This document shows, one piece after another, positions 1 through 8,653 of a DNA stretch of 64,000 nucleotides. How positions within the stretch are numbered: the stretch's first letter is position 1; each line of letters opens with the position of its first letter. The stretch spans positions 248,001 to 312,000 of the forward strand of contig CAVVUC010000004.1 in assembly GCA_963751395.1 (NCBI GenBank), written 5' to 3'. The translations under genes were made by a program, and so were the position numbers. The DNA is from CAVVUC01 sp963751395. GTDB taxonomy: Bacteria; Verrucomicrobiota; Verrucomicrobiia; Chthoniobacterales; Chthoniobacteraceae. Under the pieces are notes generated by a model. The model saw only the letters and a list, made by a program, of their open reading frames with translations, was not told where the DNA came from and did no database searches.

Positions 1-1
1 C

Positions 2-1360
2 GGCGCCGGGTTCGGCCTTTTCCTTCACTGGGGGATCTGCACGGTGAAGGAGCTGAACATCTCGTGGTCGATGATTCCGGGGCGCGCGCTCGGCAAGGAA
101 CGAATCAGCGATGCGGCGGAGCTGGAGCGGATCATTCGCGAACAAGATTACAACCTCAACGGCAGGAAACCCGAGATCACGCCCAACGAATACTGGGCGC
201 TGGCGAAGGAGTTCAACCCGCAGAAATACGACCCGGAGAAATGGTGCAAGGCCGCGAAGGAAGCGGGCTTCACCTATATCGTTCTTACGACGCGGCACCA
301 TGACGGCTTCTCGATGTGGCCGAGCGATGCGGATGATTTCAGCACAAAGAACTTCATGGGCGGGCGCGATCTGGTGAAACCGTTCGTCGAGGCCTGCCGC
401 AAATACGGACTGAAGGCAGGCCTCTATTACTCGCCGCCGAACTGGTATTTCGAGCGCGCATGGAAAAACTTCCTGTATCACAAGGCGAACAAGTTGAACC
501 CGGGGTTGCCCGAGCTTGACGCGGATCTCAAGCCGAGGAAGGACAAGCCCGGGCCGCCCGCCGATTCCGCCGCGCGTTACGACGCGCTTGTTCGCAAGCA
601 GGTCACCGAGCTTCTCACGCGTTACGGCAAGATCGACCTCATCTGGTTCGACGGCGTCCAGCCGACTCCGAACGGGAAAAAGTGCATCACCGCCGAGGAG
701 ATCCGGAAGTTGCAGCCCGGCATCCTCATCAACCCGCGTCTTCACGGCACGGGCGATTTCATCACCTACGAGCGCGAACTCACGACGAACAAAATCGCGA
801 CGACTTGGGCGGAGTTCTGCAACACATGGGCGACCTTGTGGCCGTATCAAAACGGAGGGTTCCGCTCGAACGGCTTCGCGCTCGGGCAGCTCGCACGCTC
901 GCGCGCGCTCGGAATCAATTGCCTGCTCGGAATCGGCCCCGACGCACAGGGCGAATTTCACCCCGACGTTTACAAAAACATGGCGATTCTCTCGGATTGG
1001 ATGAAAAAGAACGGCGAGGCTGTTCACGCCGTCAAGCCTCTGCCTGCGGGCGAATCCTCCAATGTCCCGGCCACCGCACTCGGATCGAGGCGCTTTCTTT
1101 TCGCGTGTCCCGAGTTCACGAAGAAGGACGGCAAGCCGGGCATGTTCGAGAGCGAAATGATGCCTCCAGGCGACGTGACACTGACACTCAAAGGTGTTCA
1201 GGGAAAACCGGTGTCAGTCAAACTCCTTGGCGACGGTGCCGCCATTCCATTCGATTACGCCAGCGCGACGGTCACGGTTCGATTGCCCGCAGCGCGCCGG
1301 ACCCGTCTGACTGATGTTGTTCAGATCGATCTTGCAGCCCGACCACCTTCTAATCCTTGA
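2..1360 (+). CDS. Alpha-L-fucosidase, GH29 (5' end outside window)
   Basis: Retaining alpha-L-fucosidase that removes fucose from glycans, probably after export. The frame is open to the left edge, and the codons before the first GTG (position 44) still encode family sequence (GLFLHWG), so the true start and any signal peptide lie outside the window. The conserved His-Trp-Gly of the substrate pocket is near the N-terminus. The motif DLIWFDG holds the expected catalytic nucleophile Asp (codon 649-651). TRHHDGF, typical of GH29, is also present. The C-terminal 100 residues look like the usual beta-sandwich. The stop is TGA at 1358. It probably belongs to the glycan-degrading set that includes the GH39, GH2 and GH28 genes further on. 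Family assignment is secure; substrate linkage cannot be told. Confidence 0.9.
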   Translation, partial: GAGFGLFLHWGICTVKELNISWSMIPGRALGKERISDAAELERIIREQDYNLNGRKPEITPNEYWALAKEFNPQKYDPEKWCKAAKEAGFTYIVLTTRHHDGFSMWPSDADDFSTKNFMGGRDLVKPFVEACRKYGLKAGLYYSPPNWYFERAWKNFLYHKANKLNPGLPELDADLKPRKDKPGPPADSAARYDALVRKQVTELLTRYGKIDLIWFDGVQPTPNGKKCITAEEIRKLQPGILINPRLHGTGDFITYERELTTNKIATTWAEFCNTWATLWPYQNGGFRSNGFALGQLARSRALGINCLLGIGPDAQGEFHPDVYKNMAILSDWMKKNGEAVHAVKPLPAGESSNVPATALGSRRFLFACPEFTKKDGKPGMFESEMMPPGDVTLTLKGVQGKPVSVKLLGDGAAIPFDYASATVTVRLPAARRTRLTDVVQIDLAARPPSNP

Positions 1361-1458
1361 GTCTATGTGGGTGAGAGATGCAAGTGCAGCAAACCACTTG
1401 AACCCGAGGTTGACAATTGTGAACCGCCGGTCGGATAGTTCGTTAGAAGAGGCAAGAC

Positions 1459-1890
1459 ATGAAAACAATTCTCGTTCCCGTTGATTTCTCTGACGTTACA
1501 TCTGCGCTGATCGAATCCGCCAAGACATTCGCCAGGGCATTTGGCAGCCACATCATTCTAATAAACGTGATGCCCGTCCCCAACATGGCGATTTCCGGGT
1601 CTGAACTCTCGGAGCCATTTGTGAGGGAAGTTAGAGGCGACTATGAGTCGCTGAACGAACTGAACGAAGCGCTGCTAAGTGCTGGAGTAAAAGTCTCGCT
1701 GGAGCAGCACGAGGGTGATCCTGTTGGATTGATCCTCAAGCAAGCCAGGGATCACAAGGTTGACATGATCATCATGGGCTCGCATGGACATGGAGCCATC
1801 TACAACCTGCTCGTTGGCAGCGTGACTCAAGGTGTTCTGAAATCAGCGAACATCCCGGTGCTCGTTATTCCAAGCCAGATTACAGCGTAA
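1459..1890 (+). CDS. Universal stress protein, UspA family
   Basis: Small cytoplasmic stress protein of 143 residues, the normal length of a single Usp domain. It starts MKTILVPVDFSD, the classic first beta strand with the acidic residue that contacts nucleotide. It ends with the ATP-binding signature G-H-G-(9 residues)-G-S around residues 110-125, so it is predicted to be the ATP-binding type. An AGAGG ribosome site sits just upstream of the ATG. It stands alone between a fucosidase on the same strand and a thioredoxin on the other, so its position says nothing about what induces it. Family certain, specific role unknown. Confidence 0.92.
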   Translation: MKTILVPVDFSDVTSALIESAKTFARAFGSHIILINVMPVPNMAISGSELSEPFVREVRGDYESLNELNEALLSAGVKVSLEQHEGDPVGLILKQARDHKVDMIIMGSHGHGAIYNLLVGSVTQGVLKSANIPVLVIPSQITA

Positions 1891-1933
1891 TCTTCCTCAA
1901 GAACTGCCCCGCGCTATCGGGACAAGCTGAAGG

Positions 1934-2386
1934 CTACTTCTTGAAGCTTTCGAGCTTTTCAATAAATGCAGCCGGGCCGCCCTTCACATAACCGACCTGT
2001 TTTCCGAGTTCCTTGCCATCCTTGTCGATCAGAAGAAAAGTCGGGTATCCGCGCACGCCGTATTGATCCTTGAGCGCTTTGTTTTGGGATTTCAATTCTT
2101 CGGACTGCTCTTTGGAATGTGGAAAATCAACCTCGAGCAGCACAAGATTCTTTGCCGCGTAATCGCTGAACTCTTTGGTGTCGAGTGAGTCCTTCTTCAT
2201 CCTGATGCACCAGCCACACCAGTCGGAGCCTGTAAAGTCGATGAGGATTGGTCTGTTCTGGGCCCTAGCCTGTTCGATGGCTTTCGCCTTGTCTGTGAGC
2301 CACTGGGTTTCCTGCGCAAGGCCGGTGGAAGCAAGCAGAGCAACCATTGCCGCACAAATGAATTTGTTCTTAGATGTGAGTTTCAT
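1934..2386 (-). CDS. Exported thioredoxin-like protein (CGWC)
   Basis: Thioredoxin-fold protein of 150 residues with a cleavable signal peptide (KNKFICAAMVALLASTGLAQ, cut likely after LAQ). The active site is SDWCGWC at about residues 55-61, and the cis-proline loop is RGYPTF. This resembles the thioredoxin-like proteins of the DsbDgamma/YbbN-like group that work outside the cytoplasm as disulfide reductases or chaperone-type redox proteins. CGWC rather than CGPC or CPHC leaves the redox direction open. It is transcribed divergently from the isoaspartyl methyltransferase that follows; both appear to be envelope repair or quality-control proteins. That link is inference from position and signal sequences. 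Confidence 0.88.
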   Translation of the reverse strand: MKLTSKNKFICAAMVALLASTGLAQETQWLTDKAKAIEQARAQNRPILIDFTGSDWCGWCIRMKKDSLDTKEFSDYAAKNLVLLEVDFPHSKEQSEELKSQNKALKDQYGVRGYPTFLLIDKDGKELGKQVGYVKGGPAAFIEKLESFKK

Positions 2387-2499
2387 GGCTTGAAACTACA
2401 GCGCCGAATTCATGATGTCCAACTCGTAGAAAGTCGATCATGGGTTACTTTGCAAGCCAGCGTATTTTGCGGATGCGCGCAACGGAGTTATGTTGCCAC

Positions 2500-3213
2500 A
2501 TGAAGAAGGGGTTGATCTCAAGCGCGCTTTTCGTCCTGCTTCTGGGGTCGTGCAACTCACAGACCGAGGGCGATTACTCCATGGCGCGCAAACAAATGGT
2601 CGAAGAGCAACTCGCGGCTCCTGGCAGGGACATCAAGGATGACCGCGTGCTGGAGGCGATGAGAACAGTTCCGCGGCACGAGTTCGTCCCGGAACATCTT
2701 CGGAAGTACGCTTACGTGGATGCGCCCATCCACATCGGCTACGAGCAGACAATCTCGCAACCATTCATTGTGGCGTTTATGACCGAGCAACTACATCCGC
2801 AGCCAACCGATCGTGTGTTGGAGATCGGCACCGGATCGGGTTATCAGGCTGCGGTTCTCTCGCGTCTGGTCGCGCAGGTTTACACAATCGAAATCATAGA
2901 ACCTCTGGCAAGACGTGCGGCAGGGGATTTGAAACGGCTGGGTTACGATAACGTCAAGGTTCTTTGCGGCGATGGTTACAAGGGCTGGCCTGAGCACGCG
3001 CCGTTCGATGCCATCATCGTGACCTGCGCGCCTAATGAGGTGCCAAAGCCGCTTGTCGATCAGTTAAAAGACGGCGGGCGTATGATCATCCCCGTCGGGC
3101 CATTGGGCATTCAAGAACTCTGTCTCCTGCATAAACGTGGAACGAAGATCGAGAAGCAGGCGGTATTGCCTGTGCGCTTTGTTCCCATGACCAGGAAGCA
3201 GGATTCGAGATGA
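2500..3213 (+). CDS. pcm: Protein-L-isoaspartate O-methyltransferase with lipoprotein signal
   Basis: Repairs isoaspartyl damage in proteins by SAM-dependent methylation. I chose ATG 2500 over the longer reading frame because it begins a clear lipoprotein signal, MKKGLISSALFVLLLGSC, with Cys as the acylation site. The catalytic domain follows: RKQMVEEQL, PRHEFVP, the SAM-binding motif VLEIGTGSGYQ near residue 107, and the C-terminal GGRMIIPVG. The domain is full length. An internal ATG at 2581 would give a cytosolic protein, so export is likely but not proven. Exported versions are odd because SAM is made in the cytoplasm. It is divergent from an exported thioredoxin, which fits a shared role in envelope protein repair. 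Confidence 0.87.
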   Translation: MKKGLISSALFVLLLGSCNSQTEGDYSMARKQMVEEQLAAPGRDIKDDRVLEAMRTVPRHEFVPEHLRKYAYVDAPIHIGYEQTISQPFIVAFMTEQLHPQPTDRVLEIGTGSGYQAAVLSRLVAQVYTIEIIEPLARRAAGDLKRLGYDNVKVLCGDGYKGWPEHAPFDAIIVTCAPNEVPKPLVDQLKDGGRMIIPVGPLGIQELCLLHKRGTKIEKQAVLPVRFVPMTRKQDSR

Positions 3214-3384
3214 ACCAAACAGGTAAAATGGAGGGTGGTGGAAGGCTTTTTCATCCTCAGTAACAGCGCAGCCGTTGACATTCGGCAGAGCGGGCCGACT
3301 TTTATTTAGCTCCAGCGAATCCCCGAACACTTCCGGGCAGAAATCGTTGGAGCGTTTTCTTTTTTCGATCATTGAAACTGTAAA

Positions 3385-4324
3385 ATGAAAATTCCGTTCA
3401 GAGTTCTCATCCTCGTCGCAGGCGTTCTGTGGTGTTCGGCAATCTGCGGAGTGCGCGTGGTCACTTATTGCGTGATGAGCAATCACTTCCATGTCCTCGT
3501 CGAAGTGCCACAGCGGCCCGTCGAGATGCCCGATGATGCGGCCTTGATGGCCTCGCTCAAGGAGGTCTATGGCGACGGCGGCGGGACGGGGACCATCCGG
3601 CAGCGGCTGGAGTTCTTCCGCGCCGAAGGCGCCCAGGCGGAGGCGGAGGCGCTACGGGAGAGCTTCTTTGCGCGGATGTGGGACGTGAGCGCGTTTATGA
3701 AACTGCTCAAGCAGCGCTTCACGCAATGGTTCAACCGCACCCACCAGCGCAAAGGGACTTTGTGGGAGGAGCGATTCAAGAGCGTGCTGGTGGAAGGCGC
3801 GGGCACGGCGCTGGCGACCATGGCCGCTTACATCGACCTGAACCCGGTGCGCGCCGGCATCGTCGGAGATCCCAAAGGACTATCGGTGGTGTGGCTACGC
3901 GGCGGCCATCGCCGGAGTGGAAGCGGCGAGGGCCGGACTGGCGATCGTCGCCGAAGCGGTGCGGGGCTCAGCCGTGTTGGTCGAGGCGATCCTGCCCGAG
4001 TATCGGCTGCTGCTCTTTGGCCGGGGCGAGGAGGCGGGGCTGGATGAGGAGGGGCGGCCGCTGCGGCGCGGGTTCAAGCGGGAAGAAGTGGACGCCGTGC
4101 TGGCCGCGAAAGGCCGGCTCGACCACTGGCAGATGCTGCGCTGCCGGGTGCGTTACTTTGCCGATGGCCTGGCGCTCGGAACCAAGGCTTTTGTGAACGA
4201 GGTCTTCGCTGCGCGGCGCGAACATTTCGGGCCAAAACGCACCAGCGGAGCGCGAGCGCTCCGCGGCGTGGAAGCGCATGGTCTCTGTGCGCTCAGGGAC
4301 TTGCGCGTGGGTGCGGTCGGGTAG
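3385..4324 (+). pseudogene. REP-associated Y1 transposase (TnpA_REP/RAYT), frameshifted
   Basis: Relic of a single-strand HUH-type transposase of the IS200-like Y1 family. The metal-binding HUH motif is NHFHVLVEVP, and the catalytic Tyr lies in AYIDLNPVRAGIV. After that the frame breaks: around 3874 one extra A in CCCAAAGG throws out the conserved KDYRW segment, which continues in the +1 frame (start of the second part near 3880) to the TAG at 4322. The N-terminus is also abnormal. The first 21 residues (MKIPFRVLILVAGVLWCSAIC) look like a signal peptide rather than the usual transposase start, and the true start has eroded. The A/G-rich C-terminal half matches the variable tail of this family. 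Probably inactive unless the frameshift is a sequencing error. Confidence 0.8.
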
Positions 4325-4376
4325 TGTCGCGACTCAGGAGCACCATTCTGGAAAGATCATTTACTTCCCCCCGTCA

Positions 4377-4931
4377 TCACTCGCCTTCCACTGCTTCCAC
4401 GGTGAACATATACTGGACGAGTTCTTGTAACTTCCCTGCGCTTGGTCCGTTCAGACCGTTGCCATAACGAGAGTCGTAGTTCTGCGCCCAGTCGGCGGCC
4501 AGTTTGTAGCCGTCGCTGGGATGACGATTGAAACCGGCGTGAAGAGCCAGCCCTTTCTCCACCAGCAGCAGCGGCCAGCAGCGGATGATCCGCACCGGCC
4601 CCCATCGCTGGTTCTGGAACTCGTTGTGAAAGTCCCGCGCCCGGTCGTGCAGGCTCTTCGCTGCATCCCAGCCGATCTTTTGGAAAACGCTCTCCTTCGT
4701 GGCCGCCGTCCCGAGCAGGGCGCGCGTCTCGTTCAGCAGCGCACCGGCCTCGCCCTTCGTCTTGCCTTTGCGACCCGACGCACGGCGCGCGATCCACAGG
4801 CCGAAGGCGGACAGCCGGCCCGGATGCTCGAACCATTTCTTCAACACCGTCAGCCGGGTCAATGGCGCGTTTCCGTGCGCCTCGATGTCTTCGATGATCT
4901 TGAGGATTTTTTCAGGGACGGCAGTGCGCAT
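4377..4931 (-). CDS. Unrecognised 184-residue protein
   Basis: An open frame with coding-like composition, starting MRTAVPEKILKIIEDIEAHG and ending in an acidic tail, TVEAVEGE. I do not recognise the family. It has no signal peptide and no membrane segment. It is rich in Trp, Lys and Arg, with an alpha-helical N-terminus, a basic stretch (RRASGRKGKTKG, about residues 49-60) and a conserved-looking centre with several Trp (RWGPVRIIRCWPLLLVEKG). It lies between two transposase relics, so it may be a passenger or the host gene those elements landed beside. Its reading frame is intact while both neighbours are broken, which argues that it is still under selection. Confidence 0.55.
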   Translation of the reverse strand: MRTAVPEKILKIIEDIEAHGNAPLTRLTVLKKWFEHPGRLSAFGLWIARRASGRKGKTKGEAGALLNETRALLGTAATKESVFQKIGWDAAKSLHDRARDFHNEFQNQRWGPVRIIRCWPLLLVEKGLALHAGFNRHPSDGYKLAADWAQNYDSRYGNGLNGPSAGKLQELVQYMFTVEAVEGE

Positions 4932-5057
4932 GGTCCGACTGAATTATCGCGCCGCGACACAATGAGGAAGCTCAATTTCGATTCCGTTGAAAGCACATGA
5001 CAACTGCGCACAGAGATCCACGACCGGCTGCAAATCGCGCTTGAGCGCCGCCCGCTT

Positions 5058-5202
5058 TCAGCCGTTCCCAAGGGTGGGAACCAGTGCGCTGCCCGGATAG
5101 AACTGGCTTTGGCAGGTGACGGCGGTGAGCACCGCCACTGCCATGTTTGGGTTCCTTGCCGTCGATGTTGATGAGTTCAGCAGGGTCGGGTTGTTCAGCA
5201 TT
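5058..5202 (-). pseudogene. Fragment of DDE transposase (ISAs1-like)
   Basis: A short remnant on the minus strand. One frame gives LINIDGKEPKHGSG, resembling the first catalytic Asp block (IDGK) of ISAs1-type transposases. The next frame continues VLTAVTCQSQFYPGSALVPT, the beta strands expected directly after it, then ends at a TGA. So a frameshift lies between the two blocks, and both the N-terminal region and the rest of the catalytic core are missing. The match is by eye on two short motifs, and other DDE families are possible. It sits just upstream of glmS and is unlikely to do anything except mark past insertion activity. Confidence 0.4.
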
Positions 5203-5321
5203 TATGCTTAACGCACCAGCCTTCTGCCAGTTATCAGAGCCTGTGTATTGGCCGTGGCAAGGCCCCTGCAAGACTTGTGCCGCTTGCAGGCGGGGCGAAT
5301 CTTTGTCACATTCGACGACTT

Positions 5322-6215
5322 ATGTGCGGAATTGTTGGCTACATCGGCAGAGCTGAGGCTGTGCCCATTCTCCTCGACGGCCTGCGCCGTCTCGAATATC
5401 GCGGCTACGACTCGGCCGGGGTCGCCACGCTCAACAGCGGCGGAATCGAAGTCCGCAAATGCATCGGGCGCATCGCGAATCTCACGGAGCTGATTAAAAA
5501 AGACACGCCGCACGGCACGGTCGGGATTTGTCACACGCGCTGGGCGACGCACGGCGGCGTGACGGATGCGAACGCGCATCCGCATTTCGACCAGAGTGGC
5601 AGGCTCGCGCTCGTTCACAATGGAGTGATCGAGAACTACCAGACTCTGCGCGACGAACTGCTGCGCGAAGGACACACGTTCAAGTCGCAAACCGACACCG
5701 AAGTGCTCGCCCACCTGATCGGCAAACACTACGACGCGGCTGTCGCCGGGGTCTCAGACCCCGGCCACAACAAGGCACGGCTTCTCAGTGCGCTGCAAGC
5801 CGCTTTGAAGCAGGTGATCGGAACCTACGGCATCGTCGTGCTGCACAGCGACCTGCCAGACTTCCTCATCGGCGCACGGCGCGGCAGCCCGCTCGTGCTC
5901 GGCATCGGCAAGGGCGAAAACTTTCTCGCGAGCGACGTAAGCGCTGTCGTGGCGCACACCCGCGATGCGGTTTACCTGAACGACTACGACATCGTTTCCC
6001 TCGAACGCGACCATTTCGAGATCACCACCCTGCTCGGCGGCGCGTCCGGTTTCGAAATCAGCAAGGTCGAATTCTCCGAGGATGCGGTCAGCAAGGGCGA
6101 GTATCCGCATTTCATGCTCAAGGAAATCTTCGAGCAACCCGAGACCGTGCGCGACGCGATGCGCGGCCGCCTTTCCAAGGAGGAGGCGACGGCCAAGCTC
6201 GGGGACTCGAGATGA
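5322..6215 (+). CDS. glmS: Glucosamine-6-phosphate synthase, N-terminal half
   Basis: Glutaminase part of the enzyme that makes glucosamine-6-phosphate from fructose-6-phosphate and glutamine, the entry to peptidoglycan and LPS amino sugars. ATG 5322 is chosen because Cys2 (MCGIVGYIG) must become the N-terminal nucleophile. RGYDSAG, HTRWATHG and HNGVIENY are all present, and the linker continues to KEEATAKLGDSR before a TGA. The isomerase half follows immediately in the +2 frame. One missing G in the run CTCGGGGACTC (6198-6208) would restore a normal single gene of about 620 residues. The stop overlaps the next possible ATG as ATGA, so two coupled polypeptides cannot be ruled out. Confidence 0.9.
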   Translation: MCGIVGYIGRAEAVPILLDGLRRLEYRGYDSAGVATLNSGGIEVRKCIGRIANLTELIKKDTPHGTVGICHTRWATHGGVTDANAHPHFDQSGRLALVHNGVIENYQTLRDELLREGHTFKSQTDTEVLAHLIGKHYDAAVAGVSDPGHNKARLLSALQAALKQVIGTYGIVVLHSDLPDFLIGARRGSPLVLGIGKGENFLASDVSAVVAHTRDAVYLNDYDIVSLERDHFEITTLLGGASGFEISKVEFSEDAVSKGEYPHFMLKEIFEQPETVRDAMRGRLSKEEATAKLGDSR

Positions 6216-7186
6216 CCGCGAAGGAATTGCGCGAAGTCGAACGCATTGTGTTGACCGGTTGCGGGACGGCTTATCACGCCGCAATGGTTGGCGAATACCT
6301 GATCGAATCGCTTGCGCATGTGCCGACCGAGGTGGAGTTCGCGAGCGAGTTCCGCTACCGCAACATGCCGATGACCAAGGACACGCTGGTCTTCGTCATC
6401 AGCCAGAGCGGTGAAACGGCGGACACGCTGGCGGCGTTGCGCGAGAGCAAACGCAAGGGCCATCGCACGCTGGGCATTTGCAACAACGTCGCGAGCACGA
6501 TCGCACGCGAGGATGATGGCGGCGTTTACATGCACGCAGGCCCGGAGATCGGCGTCGCGGCCACCAAGTCGTTCACGTCGCAGGTTGTCGTCCTCACTTT
6601 GCTCGGCCTGCTGTTGGGGCGCATCCGGCACCAGTCCACGAGCGAGGGAATCAAGGTCATTCACGAACTCGAAGCGCTCCCGGACAAGATCGGCACGATC
6701 CTGAAACTCAACGACCACATCAAATCCATCGCACACAAGTATTCCGATGCGAAGGCGATGATGTTCCTCGGGCGGCAATTCAATTTTCCCATCGCGCTCG
6801 AAGGCGCGTTGAAAATGAAAGAGATCAGCTACATCCACGCCGCCGGTCATCCGAGCGCCGAACTCAAGCACGGTGTCATTGCGCTCATCACGCCGGAACT
6901 GCCGTCGGTGTTCATCGCGCCGGACGATTCGGTTTACGACAAAAACGTGAGCAACATCGAGGAAGTCAAGGCGCGCAAAGGCCCGGTGATCGCCATCGGC
7001 ACGGAAGGCTGCACCCAGCTCGAGAAAGTCGCCGACGACGTGATCTACATTCCGAAGTGCCCCGATTACCTTTCGCCGATCCTCACCGTCATCCCCCTGC
7101 AACTGCTCGCCTATCACCTCGCCGTCAAACTCGGCTGCGATGTCGATAAGCCCCGCAATCTTGCCAAAAGCGTGACGGTCGAATAG
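6212..7186 (+). CDS. glmS: Glucosamine-6-phosphate synthase, C-terminal isomerase half
   Basis: The two SIS domains that convert fructose-6-phosphate using ammonia from the glutaminase half. Family landmarks are VLTGCGTAYHAA, ISQSGETADTLAALR, KSFTSQ, ELKHGVIALI and the strictly conserved tail PRNLAKSVTVE. The ATG at 6212 is inside the inter-domain linker, where intact homologues have a residue such as Leu-Asn-Met, and it overlaps the upstream TGA by four bases. No Shine-Dalgarno stands out apart from GGGGA 8-11 bases upstream. Either the break is a one-base assembly error, or the enzyme is made as two chains by translational coupling. The gene should be essential unless a second copy exists. 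Confidence 0.88.
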   Translation: MTAKELREVERIVLTGCGTAYHAAMVGEYLIESLAHVPTEVEFASEFRYRNMPMTKDTLVFVISQSGETADTLAALRESKRKGHRTLGICNNVASTIAREDDGGVYMHAGPEIGVAATKSFTSQVVVLTLLGLLLGRIRHQSTSEGIKVIHELEALPDKIGTILKLNDHIKSIAHKYSDAKAMMFLGRQFNFPIALEGALKMKEISYIHAAGHPSAELKHGVIALITPELPSVFIAPDDSVYDKNVSNIEEVKARKGPVIAIGTEGCTQLEKVADDVIYIPKCPDYLSPILTVIPLQLLAYHLAVKLGCDVDKPRNLAKSVTVE

Positions 7187-7246
7187 TCCGCGGCGCGTTG
7201 GAAGCAGTTGCCAGCGGCCATTATTGACAACAAACGAAAGGTCATC

Positions 7247-8575
7247 ATGACACAGAAAACACAACAACCAGTCGGCGGCGACATGATCGCCGAAGGCAAA
7301 ACCAAAATCATCCGCGCGAGCAAACAGGATCCGGAAAAGGTGCTGATCCTCTCGAAGGACGACATCACGGCCGGTGACGGAGCAAAGCACGATCTCATCG
7401 AAGGGAAGGCTGCGTTCGCGACTCAGACAACTTGCAATGTGTTCCGGCTCCTCAAGGCCTGCGGTATTCCGGTGGCCTTCGACGAGCAGATTGATGCAAC
7501 AACATTCCTTGCTCCACGCTGCCAGATGCTCCCTTACGAAGTGGTGATCCGGCGCGAGGCCCACGGCTCCTATCTCAAGCGGATGCCCGGTCTCGCCAAG
7601 GGCCACCTCTTTCCCAGACTTCTTGTGGAGTTCTTCCTCAAGACGAGCGGCAGAAAGTGGAAGGAACATGCCCTCCTCTGCGACGACCCGCTCATGGAGT
7701 ACTCGGAAAGCGCCGGGACGATTGCCCTTTACGAGCCGTCGAAGCCGGTTCATGGGCAGAAGCCCTTCCTCGTTCTTCAGGAAAGCGAAGTCTTTGGCCG
7801 CGCCGGGGAATCGAAGCTGTTTGCGGAAATAGAGAAGATCGCCCGGCGCGTCTTTCTCATCCTCGAAAAACCCTGGCAGCTCGAAGGCCGGATCCTCGTT
7901 GACTTCAAGGTTGAATTCGGCCTGACAAAGAACGGGACACTGCTTCTTGCCGATGTGATCGACAATGACTCATGGCGGGTGCTCGAGAACGGCGCCTACA
8001 TCGACAAACAGGCGTATCGGGACGGAGGCAGACTCGATGATGTCGCGGAGAAATACGGCCGGGTCGCCGGGATCACCGGCCACTTCCATCTGCCGGCCCA
8101 GCAGGTCATCGTCTGGCGCGGCTCCGACAAGGATGACGTGTCGCCCGTGGTGAACGCTCTCGACCAGCTATGCGGAGGTTCCTCTTGTGCGGATGCGCAG
8201 CGTTTGAAAATCACGACTGCGACCTGCTCGATTCACAAGGAGCCGGTGCGCGGACTGAACGAGCTTCACCGGCTGGTGCAGCAGGTGCCCGACACCGTCG
8301 TGATCGCCTTTATTGGAAGATCGAACGGTGCCGGCCCCACTCTGGCGGCTTCGACCACTGTTCCGGTGATTACCGTCCCGGCGAGTTTCAAGGACTTCCC
8401 GGAAGATGTGTGGTCGTCGTTGCGGACACCGTCGAACGTGCCGGTCACCACTGTGCTCGAACCCTCGAATGCGGCCATGGCCGCCCTTGAAATCCTGGCG
8501 CTGCGCAATCCGCAAATCTACATGCTCCTTCGGGAGCAGCTTGAGGAGCGGCTGCTCAACACGATTCCGGTTTAG
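7247..8575 (+). CDS. Bifunctional SAICAR synthetase / AIR carboxylase (PurC-PurE fusion, PAICS type)
   Basis: Catalyses two consecutive purine steps: carboxylation of aminoimidazole ribotide and its ligation with aspartate. ATG 7247 follows a GAAAGG site. Residues 1 to about 275 are SAICAR synthetase: AEGKTKII, DDITAGDGAKH, RREAHGSYLKR, VDFKVEFG, LADVIDNDSWR. Residues from about 285 are a class II AIR carboxylase domain: RGSDKDD in the phosphate loop place, SIHK with the expected His, GRSNGAGP, DVWSSLRTPS. The order and the linker (DKQAYRD) are those of the animal PAICS enzyme, not the separate purC and purE of most bacteria. It stands alone, 60 bases after glmS. Function is confident; the origin of the fusion is open. 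Confidence 0.88.
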   Translation: MTQKTQQPVGGDMIAEGKTKIIRASKQDPEKVLILSKDDITAGDGAKHDLIEGKAAFATQTTCNVFRLLKACGIPVAFDEQIDATTFLAPRCQMLPYEVVIRREAHGSYLKRMPGLAKGHLFPRLLVEFFLKTSGRKWKEHALLCDDPLMEYSESAGTIALYEPSKPVHGQKPFLVLQESEVFGRAGESKLFAEIEKIARRVFLILEKPWQLEGRILVDFKVEFGLTKNGTLLLADVIDNDSWRVLENGAYIDKQAYRDGGRLDDVAEKYGRVAGITGHFHLPAQQVIVWRGSDKDDVSPVVNALDQLCGGSSCADAQRLKITTATCSIHKEPVRGLNELHRLVQQVPDTVVIAFIGRSNGAGPTLAASTTVPVITVPASFKDFPEDVWSSLRTPSNVPVTTVLEPSNAAMAALEILALRNPQIYMLLREQLEERLLNTIPV

Positions 8576-8653
8576 AAAAGCACGCCTTCCATCGGCAGCG
8601 ATGGCCGTTCAAAAGAATTTGCCTTCGACATTGCGCAGGGGGTTTGTCACTTT

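Noticed and set aside
3870..3885. Programmed +1 frameshift in the Y1 transposase
   Set aside because: CCCAAAGG is a possible slip site, but this transposase family is not known to use one and the N-terminus is also damaged; decay or an indel error is simpler.
5984..7753. Long minus-strand open frame (589 codons) opposite glmS
   Set aside because: It is the mirror of real genes in GC-rich DNA, spans glmS and purC, and has no family motif.
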